DNA of 64,000 bases, taken from NCBI RefSeq assembly GCF_002000245.1, contig NZ_MTCM01000002.1, positions 848,245 to 912,244 of the forward strand, given 5' to 3'. The position numbers and the translations under genes were made by a program. Source of the stretch: Sphingobacterium sp. CZ-UAM (lineage in GTDB: Bacteria > Bacteroidota > Bacteroidia > Sphingobacteriales > Sphingobacteriaceae). Numbering within the stretch: the first letter of the stretch is position 1; every line of letters starts with the position of its first letter. The notes beneath the pieces were generated by a model. That model was not told where the DNA came from. It saw only the letters and a program-made list of their open reading frames with translations, and made no database searches. Of the stretch, positions 1-7,103 are shown piece after piece.

Positions 1-167
1 CCCAGTTGTCCTTCGCTCAAATGGAGGCGCTCCTTGATAACAGGAATTCGACTGGCCCAGGATGCGAAAGCAATGCCCTGACAAAAAAAGAAAAGTGATA
101 CCGCAATCCGTATGCGATTGCGCTTGTTGTAAAGTTCTTCCTCTGAGAGAGTTAACGTTGCGTCCAT
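1..167 (-). CDS. MFS transporter, N-terminal part (runs off the window)
   Basis: The reverse strand from 167 encodes about 55 residues starting MDATLTLSEEELYNKRNRIR, then a hydrophobic helix with FFFCQGIAFASWASRIP, then VIKERLHLSEGQLG. This is the first transmembrane helix and first loop typical of the YbjJ-type branch of the major facilitator superfamily. These are roughly 400-residue inner-membrane permeases, often of unknown substrate. The gene is cut by the window edge, so only the start can be seen. The ATG at 167 is the first in frame and matches the usual length of cytoplasmic leader in this branch. It is divergent from the protease gene at 669, and the two share a 500-bp intergenic region. 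Confidence 0.75.
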   Translation of the reverse strand, partial: MDATLTLSEEELYNKRNRIRIAVSLFFFCQGIAFASWASRIPVIKERLHLSEGQL

Positions 168-626
168 AGTATTCGATTTGAGCGTGCAAAGTTACGGATA
201 AGTATTTCATTTTACGATAGGATCAGTAAAGAAATTTGGCAGTCCGGTCCTAACAGAAAAAATGATCGTTAAATTGAGCGAGCGAGCAATAAGCAATTAA
301 AGCCAAGTGATAATTATCGTCAAAACGCGCTCTAATTATCGTCTTCTGTTTAGTTGATCAAATATAGTGGTTGTGATAATTATCTTCGTCTCTTTGTTGG
401 ATAAATTAGTTTGATTTTAAATAGTTTATTATCAGTGACCTATATGTTTCCTGTTTCTGGTTAGCCCTTGCTGATTGCTGCTATGTTCAGCGGCCAGATG
501 TTGAATATATATCCCGTATTTTACATTAAATATACGAAGATGTTCAATCAATACCTCTAACATCCAGCTAAATTCAATAAAATTGTAAAATTCGCAATAC
601 TTCAACGGTTTTTCAATAAGCTATTC
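168..626. other. Divergent intergenic region, AT-rich
   Basis: No convincing gene is seen in this stretch of about 460 bases between a leftward MFS gene and a rightward protease gene. It holds three phased TAATTATC boxes (separate entry) and ends at a candidate promoter for the protease gene. Confidence 0.5.
307..390. promoter_or_regulatory. Three phased TAATTATC boxes, operator-like
   Basis: TAATTATC occurs at 311-318, 333-340 and 377-384, so the spacings are exactly 22 and 44 bp, two and four DNA turns. Copies 1 and 3 are the full palindrome GATAATTATC preceded by GT. All three are followed by a GTC within a few bases. Such phased palindromes in a divergent promoter region suggest a regulator binding site. 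The regulator is unknown. Confidence 0.35.
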
Positions 627-634
627 TATTTTTG
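627..634 (+). promoter_or_regulatory. Candidate Bacteroidota -7 box (TATTTTTG)
   Basis: TATTTTTG fits the TAnnTTTG consensus and lies 34 bp upstream of the protease ATG. A convincing -33 TTG is not obvious, so this is tentative. Confidence 0.3.
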
Positions 635-668
635 TTAAAGGCAAACAATTATTAGCCGCCTAGATATA

Positions 669-3600
669 ATGATAAAAAAACTGCTTTTAAGTGCAGTTCT
701 CGCCTATGGTGGAACTGCTTATGTTGTTGCGCAGCAACCGACATTCCTCTCTCATCCTGCATTGACGCCCGATGGGAAGGAGATGGTATTCAGTTATGAA
801 GGTGATCTTTGGAAAGTGGCAAGCCAAGGTGGGGTTGCTGTCCGGCTTACCGGGATGGAAGGTAATGAGATCAATCCCCGAATCTCCCCAGATGGCAAAT
901 GGTTAGCATTCTCGGCCAATCAAAATGGGAATATGGACGTCTATGTCATGCCCTTGGCGGGCGGGGACATCCGTCAGTTGACCGCACATGATGCCGCGGA
1001 TGAAGTGGATAGTTGGAGCTGGGACAGTAAAACACTCTATTTTACTTCGACACGTTATAATCGTATGGGTGGTTATCAGGTCTCAGTAGATGGCGGTACG
1101 GCAACACGCCTATTTCCACATTTTTTTAATTACATCAGCGGTATTGTTCCTACCCCATCAGGAGAGCTCCTATTCAACGATAGCTGGGAAGGATATAGTT
1201 CGGCAAACCGCAAGCGCTATAAAGGAGCATTCAACCCGGATATCCGTTCCTATAATCCCAAAACAAAAACCTTTCAACAGTATACAGACTACGTCGGAAA
1301 AGACCTATGGCCTACGATAGACCAAAAAGGAACGATATATTACGTTTCGGATGAAAACAACGGCGAATACAACCTGTATCAGCTCAACGGAAAGGCCAAA
1401 ACAGCGTTGACAAGCTTTCCGGAATCTATTAAACGGCCCTTTGTGTCAGCAAACGGCGAGAAGATCGTATTTGAAAAGGGTTATCAGCTCTATATTTACG
1501 ATGTCAATGGAAAGAAAACCTTGCAGCCTAATATTGCCTTGAACCGCAATCAGGTACTTGGCAAGTTGAAAGAGTTCAATATCACGGGGAATATCAGCAA
1601 TTTTGATGTTTCCCCAGACGGCAAAAAAATTGCTTTTGTATCCAGAGGCGAGCTTTTTGTCTCCGATAGCGAGGGCAAGTTTGTCCGTCAGATGTCGGGG
1701 CAGGGTGAGCGCGTCATGGAGGTCAAATGGCTTAAGGATAGCAAAACCCTACTCTATAGCCAGACATTCCAGGGCTATCAAAATTGGTTTTCCCGCACGG
1801 CGGATGGCAAAGGTGAAGTGAAACAGCTGACCCAGGATCTTCGAAACAACCGTGATATTAGCTTTAATACTGATCGTACTAAAGCGGTATACCTAAGTGG
1901 CCGTGATGAGGTGCGTACTTTGGATCTCGTTAGTCTCAAGAGCCAGACCATAGTCAAAGACGAAATCTGGGGATTCCAAAATTCTTCGCCCTCATTTTCG
2001 CCAGACGGCAATTATTTGCTATTTACCGCAATGCGTAATTTTGAGCAGGACATCTTTGTCCATAACCTCAAGAGTGGACAAACGACCAACCTGACCAATA
2101 CCGGTGTCTCCGAGACCAGCCCCTATTGGTCGCCAGACGGCAAGTATATTTATTTTGCAAGTAATAGAACAAAGCCCTCATACCCTACCGGAATGCAAAA
2201 TTCGAGCATCTTCCGTATGGCGCTGACCAATTTTGACCAACCTTATCGCAGTACGAAGTTTGACGAATTATTTGCTCAGCCAACAGTAAAAAAAGATTCG
2301 GTCGCAAATAAGCCAACAGCGCCTAAAAAAGAAAATGATGCCAAGGATAAGAGCAAGGTCAATGCGGATAAGAATAAACCGGCAGCTTCTAGTCCGGAAC
2401 CCAAGAAAACCGTCTTGGTGCAGCTTGATCTTGAGGGGTTGCGGGATCGTATTGAGCAGGTCAGCCCTGCATTTGGGACACAATATAACCCTTTGGTGAT
2501 CCAAAAGGCAGACAAGACCTATGTTTTCTATGGGTCTGACCATGAGGGCAAGTTCAGCGCCTACCGTACGGTTTATGAACCATTCACGGCTCCCAAAACA
2601 GAGAAGGTTATCGAAGGCGGTATGGGCCTGGTGCAGGAATCTGCCGGTAAGTACTTTGTGCTGCATCGAGGTATCATACAGAAGTATAATCTGGAGGCGA
2701 ATAAGCTCGATGCGATAACCATGAGCTATAAATTCAATAGAGATCTTGAGAAAGAGTTTAACCAGATGTTTTATGAGACCTGGGCCAATCTGGAAGAGAA
2801 CTTTTATGACCACAATTTCCATGGTGTAGACTGGACAGCAACCAAAAAGAAATATGAGAAATATCTGCCCGGAATCAATGACCGCAATGACTTGCGTATT
2901 CTCCTGAACGATATGTTAGGGGAGCTGAATTCCTCTCACCTTGGCTTTAGTTCCATGGGCGCAGAAGAACGCAAACCATTTGGCTTCGTGACCAATGAAA
3001 TCGGCGTGGAATACGATAGTCAAAATCCTTATAAAATCAGTCGCATTGTGACCAATGGGCCGGCTGCAAAGAAAGAAGTGGATATTAAATCCGGTGACGT
3101 ACTGGTCGCTGTCAATGGTGTTAAATTAAATACTGCGGCAGACCGGGATAGTTATTTTACCTGGCCATCATTGGAAGAGGAAGTGCAGCTGACTTTAAAC
3201 CGTAATGGTAAAGAAATCCATACCCATGTGCGACCAATTTCCGGTTCAGCTTTTAGGGAATTGATTTATGATGAATGGATCAAGGATAACCGCGGCCGTG
3301 TTGATAGGCTAAGTGACAATAAAATTGCCTATTCGCATATGAAGAATATGTCGGGTGGAGAGTTGCAACGCTTTCTCATCGACATGGCTGAGCAGGAAAA
3401 TAACAAACAGGGGATTATCCTGGACTTACGTTACAATACCGGTGGAAATGTACATGATGAGGTGTTACGCTTTTTGTCGCAGCGTCCTTATCTACAATGG
3501 CAATATCGTGGCGGAAAGCGTGCACCCCAAAGTAATTTTGCACCCGCAGCCAAACCGATCGTGCTGTTGATCAATGAGCAATCGTTGAGTGATGCCGAAA

Positions 3601-3872
3601 TGACCGCAGCGGGATTCAAAGCGCTAAAACTGGGCAAGATCATCGGTAATGAAACTTATCGCTGGATCATCTTTACCTCTGGCAAAGGATTGGTAGATGG
3701 TTCTTTTTACCGCTTACCTTCCTGGGGATGTTATACCCTCGATGGTCAGGATTTAGAGCAGACTGGTGTGGCGCCGGATATCTTTGTCAAAAATACGGTG
3801 CAGGACCGTATGGAAAACAAAGATCCGCAACTGGAGCGTGCAGTGAAGGAAATATTAGCTGATCTCAAATAG
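669..3872 (+). CDS. Tricorn-like periplasmic S41 protease
   Basis: A 1067-residue protein with an N-terminal signal peptide ending near ...VVAQQP. The first half (about 25-530) is a beta-propeller built from PD40/WD40-like repeats with recurring SPDGK or TPDGK motifs. A Lys/Pro/Ala-rich linker follows at about 540-585, then a tricorn core domain, a PDZ-like domain (about 765-850) and a C-terminal S41 peptidase domain. Likely catalytic residues are His757 in NSSHLGF and Ser974 in EQSLSDAE, matching the tricorn His/Ser pair. Tricorn homologues degrade peptides. The signal peptide argues for action in the periplasm rather than the cytosol. Length and architecture fit the family. A strong hairpin terminator follows at 3998. 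Confidence 0.9.
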   Translation: MIKKLLLSAVLAYGGTAYVVAQQPTFLSHPALTPDGKEMVFSYEGDLWKVASQGGVAVRLTGMEGNEINPRISPDGKWLAFSANQNGNMDVYVMPLAGGDIRQLTAHDAADEVDSWSWDSKTLYFTSTRYNRMGGYQVSVDGGTATRLFPHFFNYISGIVPTPSGELLFNDSWEGYSSANRKRYKGAFNPDIRSYNPKTKTFQQYTDYVGKDLWPTIDQKGTIYYVSDENNGEYNLYQLNGKAKTALTSFPESIKRPFVSANGEKIVFEKGYQLYIYDVNGKKTLQPNIALNRNQVLGKLKEFNITGNISNFDVSPDGKKIAFVSRGELFVSDSEGKFVRQMSGQGERVMEVKWLKDSKTLLYSQTFQGYQNWFSRTADGKGEVKQLTQDLRNNRDISFNTDRTKAVYLSGRDEVRTLDLVSLKSQTIVKDEIWGFQNSSPSFSPDGNYLLFTAMRNFEQDIFVHNLKSGQTTNLTNTGVSETSPYWSPDGKYIYFASNRTKPSYPTGMQNSSIFRMALTNFDQPYRSTKFDELFAQPTVKKDSVANKPTAPKKENDAKDKSKVNADKNKPAASSPEPKKTVLVQLDLEGLRDRIEQVSPAFGTQYNPLVIQKADKTYVFYGSDHEGKFSAYRTVYEPFTAPKTEKVIEGGMGLVQESAGKYFVLHRGIIQKYNLEANKLDAITMSYKFNRDLEKEFNQMFYETWANLEENFYDHNFHGVDWTATKKKYEKYLPGINDRNDLRILLNDMLGELNSSHLGFSSMGAEERKPFGFVTNEIGVEYDSQNPYKISRIVTNGPAAKKEVDIKSGDVLVAVNGVKLNTAADRDSYFTWPSLEEEVQLTLNRNGKEIHTHVRPISGSAFRELIYDEWIKDNRGRVDRLSDNKIAYSHMKNMSGGELQRFLIDMAEQENNKQGIILDLRYNTGGNVHDEVLRFLSQRPYLQWQYRGGKRAPQSNFAPAAKPIVLLINEQSLSDAEMTAAGFKALKLGKIIGNETYRWIIFTSGKGLVDGSFYRLPSWGCYTLDGQDLEQTGVAPDIFVKNTVQDRMENKDPQLERAVKEILADLK

Positions 3873-3997
3873 TGCGGTAACATGAATAAATGGCTATAAG
3901 CTGGCGGATTCCCTACAGCTATGGCTTTACCATATCTAAAGTCTATTTCGAAAAATAGCTTCCGAATTTGATTTGAAAGCGATATTGAAGATGGTGA

Positions 3998-4040
3998 ACA
4001 GGCTGTGTCCGAGCATTTTTTGGACACAGCCTGTTTTTTA
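3998..4040 (+). terminator. Intrinsic terminator after the tricorn-like gene
   Basis: A perfect 13-bp stem (3998-4010 with 4022-4034), an 11-nt loop and a T-run on the + strand. It separates the protease gene from the next gene, whose start is therefore better placed downstream at 4152. Confidence 0.85.
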
Positions 4041-4151
4041 TTTTTACTTGTATTCCTCTATTCCCTCTTTACAGGTTTTAAAATTATTTTATTCCGCACT
4101 TGTGGAATCTTGAATTTTTCTGCATCCCTCACCAAACATAAAGACATAGAC

Positions 4152-5018
4152 ATGGAAAAGATCATATTACAAGTAAAAGAATCCTGCACAGCAGATTGGG
4201 GTAAAATGACAGCACAGGAACAGGGCCGCTTTTGTGGCAAGTGTGAAAAGGTGGTCGTTGACTTCTCGGAGATGAGCGATCAGGAAATTATCGATCAGAT
4301 CAAAAAATCCAGTAGAGGGCTTTGTGGCCGGTTTTATGAAGACCAGCTGCTACGTGAACTGGATGCCAGCGTTTCCTTTGCAAAAAATCCGCTATGGCTC
4401 AATCGATGGAGTGGTATTGCTGCAGGACTGATGTTGATCGGTTCATTGAGTTTTCCTATGGTACAAGCTCAGGGATGGGCTGTGACAACTGAACAAGGAA
4501 CGACCGTACAATCAAAAGAAAAAGGTGTAAAACCCGCTGGGAAACAAATAAATCCAGACCATCCTGTCAATAATACGACTACAGGAGAAGTGATTGTGGT
4601 ACAATCGAAAGGAGATGGAACAAGTAAATCTGATGGAAAAAAAACAAGTTCAAACCTTCGAGGTAACAACAGTCAAGTATCATCAAATCAGGATAGCAGT
4701 AAAGTAAAGATTACCGGAAAAATTGTCTGCGCTTCTGGTGGGGACAATATGATGGGGACGAATGTGACCATAGGAAACTACCATACACAGGCTGATGAAA
4801 AGGGTAATTTTGAACTTTGGGTGCCACAATCCCTCCTGAACAAGAATCAGGAACTTCGGGCAGAAATGATCGGCTATCGAACAGTTGTCATCCCATTAAA
4901 AAAGGGGGGTAAAACAATAATAAACAAACCGATAGAGATGGAAGTTCGGCCGATGATCATGGGAAAGATAGCTGCTCCAATGAAGCAAGAGCATATTCCT
5001 ACGATGAATAAATATTAG
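4152..5018 (+). CDS. Membrane protein with Cys-rich head and carboxypeptidase-like regulatory domain
   Basis: 288 residues from the ATG at 4152. A longer frame reaches back to 4005 but would start inside the terminator stem, so it is rejected. The head shows a pattern common in Bacteroidota, CxxDWxxM...GRFCGKCxKxVxDFSxMSDQEI, with four cysteines that could bind a metal. A single hydrophobic segment follows (about residues 83-103). After a Gly/Ser/Lys/Thr-rich linker, the last ~90 residues look like a CarboxypepD_reg-like beta-sandwich (VKITGKIVCASGGDNMMG onward, then an ADEKGNFEL turn). The topology suggests a cytoplasmic head and a periplasmic beta domain. The function is unknown. Confidence 0.75.
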   Translation: MEKIILQVKESCTADWGKMTAQEQGRFCGKCEKVVVDFSEMSDQEIIDQIKKSSRGLCGRFYEDQLLRELDASVSFAKNPLWLNRWSGIAAGLMLIGSLSFPMVQAQGWAVTTEQGTTVQSKEKGVKPAGKQINPDHPVNNTTTGEVIVVQSKGDGTSKSDGKKTSSNLRGNNSQVSSNQDSSKVKITGKIVCASGGDNMMGTNVTIGNYHTQADEKGNFELWVPQSLLNKNQELRAEMIGYRTVVIPLKKGGKTIINKPIEMEVRPMIMGKIAAPMKQEHIPTMNKY

Positions 5019-5029
5019 TCTATGATGTA

Positions 5030-5245
5030 TTGCAGTTACCGAATTGCTTGAGCGCCATTCTGCGAGGATGCTGTGAAAGCGGATGTCTAATTTTTTTGGA
5101 GCCCTGCAAGTTTGGAATAGCGCTCATAATCCCCGTTTTGGTCCCGAAATGGGATGTGCTAGCATCAGGCTTTTCAGACCCCATGTATGAACGCACATTT
5201 GAAGCAATCGAGGCGATGGAGCAGAAAATGAAAGACAAAGAATAA
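5030..5245 (+). pseudogene. Possible gene fragment next to the island's left end
   Basis: An open frame of 71 codons starting at TTG, whose last ~30 residues (SDPMYERTFEAIEAMEQKMK) look like a real charged helix while the first half does not look like protein. Another frame over 5035-5160 also reads as plausible protein. This suggests a frameshifted remnant of a chromosomal gene. No family was recognised. Confidence 0.2.
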
Positions 5246-5259
5246 AAACTTACTTCTAA

Positions 5260-5342
5260 ACTTGACTTTCTCTTCGGTGAATCTTACATTTGATTTATCG
5301 AATGACTTCGTAGCTCAGTTGGTAGAGCAACAGACTCTTAAT
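5260..5342 (+). repeat. attL: truncated tRNA-Lys 5' half plus its promoter (direct repeat of 17907-17989)
   Basis: 83 bp matching 17907-17989 with two mismatches (5274 and 5277). It holds the promoter-like TTG...TACATTTG (-7 box 5285-5292) and the first 39 bases of tRNA-Lys (5304-5342), ending within the anticodon loop. Beyond 5342 the two copies diverge completely. This is the left junction of the island. By the usual logic of tRNA-targeting islands it is the original chromosomal 5' half, now cut off from its 3' half. Confidence 0.85.
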
Positions 5343-5470
5343 TAATCATTTAAAGCTTAATTTTTCCTTTCAATTTCCTGATTTAAAAGATATTAGATGT
5401 ATTTATTGTTAGAGCAGTAATTTAAAAATATTGTTAATTAACACTGTTTTTACAGCCTGAATTAGGCCTC

Positions 5471-5491
5471 TGTTCTCGCATTTGTTCTCTC
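5471..5491 (+). promoter_or_regulatory. Candidate integrase arm sites, left end
   Basis: Two direct TGTTCTC boxes 12 bp apart (TGTTCTCGCA, then TTTGTTCTCTC). The same paired arrangement occurs at 17736-17755 near the right end. It is 130-150 bp inside the left crossover, where arm-type recombinase sites would be expected. Confidence 0.45.
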
Positions 5492-5503
5492 TAATTTATA
5501 TGA

Positions 5504-5546
5504 AAATCCTCCTTTCTCTTTTTATAAAGTTAAGGAGGATTTTTTG
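5504..5546 (+). terminator. Intrinsic terminator inside the island's left end
   Basis: A perfect 11-bp stem AAATCCTCCTT (5504-5514) with AAGGAGGATTT (5532-5542), followed by T's to 5545. It would end transcripts entering from the orphaned tRNA-Lys promoter at attL. Confidence 0.75.
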
Positions 5547-5588
5547 ATTTTTGAAGTTATACCGATAGGCACTAATAATGTGCTTTAT

Positions 5589-5638
5589 TGAGACACGAAA
5601 ATTTTCATGGGGTATATAAAGTAATTTTCGGTGTCTCA
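5589..5638. repeat. Conserved-loop hairpin, copy A
   Basis: TGAGACAC (5589-5596) pairs with GTGTCTCA (5631-5638), and the inner GAAAATT pairs with AATTTTC. The loop carries GGGGTATATAA. The same arms and the GGGGTATA loop recur at 12827-12876 and 16544-16593. Confidence 0.7.
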
Positions 5639-5640
5639 CT

Positions 5641-5992
5641 CAACTCTAAAAATTTTATTTTATTGCTCGCCGTCCTGCGAGTTGAACGAAGGTCGTTGAA
5701 GAAAAGTCCGTAAGGACGATTCAACGATATCTATGAAATAGACGAAGCATCTTGGCGGTATTTTTGAAAAAAGGGGCTTGTGACCTGGGCTTATCAAAAA
5801 TAGTGACAAGAGCGAAGCCTGAGAGAACAGCAGGCGAGCCAAACTCTAAAAGCTTGAAGATTTTTAATGGGTGCGCAGCACTTATTAAAAAGATTTAGGT
5901 GCTTTTATGAAGTGGAGGGATTACTAAGGCATCAAGTATGACAAACTGCGTAGCATTAAAAAAGAATTGGGATGCAATCCGATTTCTTTTTT
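5641..5992 (+). ncRNA. Candidate structured RNA (or oriT-like region) ending at an intrinsic terminator
   Basis: About 350 bases without a convincing ORF but dense in helices. CTCGC/GCGAG occurs at 5666-5681. A nested element follows with outer arms CGTTGAA and TTCAACG around a GTCC-GTAA-GGAC GNRA hairpin (about 5694-5725). GCCTG/CAGGC is at 5817-5835. An ATTTTTAAT...ATTAAAAA arm pair encloses a GTGC/GCAC helix near 5859-5893. The stretch ends in a textbook terminator, AAAAAAGAA (5958-5966) with TTCTTTTTT (5984-5992) around GGAT/ATCC. The membrane protein and nuclease-ATPase genes follow directly. An alternative is a transfer origin used by a helper element, which would also be helix-rich. 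No Rfam family was recognised. Confidence 0.4.
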
Positions 5993-6057
5993 AACTTGGT
6001 TTGGCATATCTTTATGCTAGTGATTCCGAAACGGAATGCCATATAACCTATTATCTA

Positions 6058-6996
6058 ATGGATTCTTTAAGTTTAAAAGATTTAATCGAATTAATAATAG
6101 CAGTCGTAGCCTTAATAATTTCTATTATAGCTCTGTATTACACAGTAACAACTTTCCATTTAAAACGAGGACAGTTTTTACGGTACACATTTTCTAGAAC
6201 ATCTACAGTAGAAAGTCAAGACTGCTATATTTCAAACATAACTATTGAAAATTTAAAAGATAAATCTTCTGTTATATTTCAAATTTATCTTCAAATTGGA
6301 CACAATATCTTGATGGAATTAGACAATTTTGAAGGCAATCCTTTAGTATTGGATCCATATTCCATTTATTCCAAAAGCTATGATCCAATAATATATTACG
6401 ACTGTGGGGTACGGGAGGTCAAATTAAATTCCATATTGGAATCAAATAAATTACGTGATAGAATGAGGATAGTTCTTGCGACTTCTGAAGGCAAAGTTTA
6501 TCCCAAATCTAATCGCAAGTTATGGAGTGCAACATCACAGTTTTTTGATAATTTTTATTTGGCAATAATTCGGCCTATCCGTTTGAATTATAAGGGGAAA
6601 TCCTATGGATCAAATGTCAAATATTTGGTAGACTTAGAGTTTAGAAACGGCGAAAATTATGTTGTTCCTATAATGAATACTAAGACCCAATTATACAATT
6701 TTAAAGATTTAAATATAGGCGATTGTCTGAATATGAATACTAAGGAAGTAAGGAACTTTTTTAATGAGCAAAGAAAAAAGAAAGTCTTAGATTGGAAGAA
6801 AATTATTGTAATAGACTTTGAAAGTGAAATTAAGAAGTCAAAAGAACTTCTTCATGGAGATCAAGAAAAGATTGTTCCGCTAAGTTTCTTCCAGTATTTT
6901 ATTCTCGGTAGGATTTATACTCTGTTAGACAAATTCAAGGAGAATAGACAGAATAGAAAATTATTGCGAAAGAATAGAAAAGTTAGGGGAAATTAG
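6058..6996 (+). CDS. Single-pass membrane protein of unknown function, partner of the nuclease-ATPase gene
   Basis: 312 residues from the ATG at 6058. A TTG 57 bp upstream would add a poor N-terminus. One strong transmembrane helix sits at about residues 9-32 (IELIIAVVALIISIIALYYT), followed by a basic stop-transfer stretch. The remaining ~275 residues are soluble, probably beta-rich in the first half and Lys-rich and helical at the end. The very basic tail (LLRKNRKVRGN) could touch nucleic acid. No catalytic motif was recognised. It sits between the candidate RNA and the 878-residue nuclease-ATPase, 107 bp before the latter and on the same strand, so a joint role is plausible. Confidence 0.7.
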   Translation: MDSLSLKDLIELIIAVVALIISIIALYYTVTTFHLKRGQFLRYTFSRTSTVESQDCYISNITIENLKDKSSVIFQIYLQIGHNILMELDNFEGNPLVLDPYSIYSKSYDPIIYYDCGVREVKLNSILESNKLRDRMRIVLATSEGKVYPKSNRKLWSATSQFFDNFYLAIIRPIRLNYKGKSYGSNVKYLVDLEFRNGENYVVPIMNTKTQLYNFKDLNIGDCLNMNTKEVRNFFNEQRKKKVLDWKKIIVIDFESEIKKSKELLHGDQEKIVPLSFFQYFILGRIYTLLDKFKENRQNRKLLRKNRKVRGN

Positions 6997-7103
6997 TTAT
7001 ATATACAAAACTGAATTTTTATGTAATAAGGTTCCATAATTCTAAAGTTTGGTGTATCTTAATGCTATAATTTAAGAAGCGGAGCCATTTAATTCAATTT
7101 TCT

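Noticed and set aside
2268..2822. 184-codon leftward ORF inside the tricorn-like gene
   Set aside because: Antisense shadow of a well-supported gene.
4005..4151. N-terminal extension of the Cys-rich membrane protein (hydrophobic leader)
   Set aside because: It would begin inside a perfect 13-bp terminator stem, and the ATG at 4152 gives the standard family start.
5304..5400. A group I intron splitting tRNA-Lys at the anticodon loop
   Set aside because: The break is at an intron-like position, but the 3' half is 12.6 kb away next to a second copy of the 5' half and an integrase gene, so island insertion explains it.
5660..5842. 60-codon leftward ORF in the island's structured region
   Set aside because: Low-complexity hydrophobic sequence with no family traits; it overlaps the helices and looks like chance.
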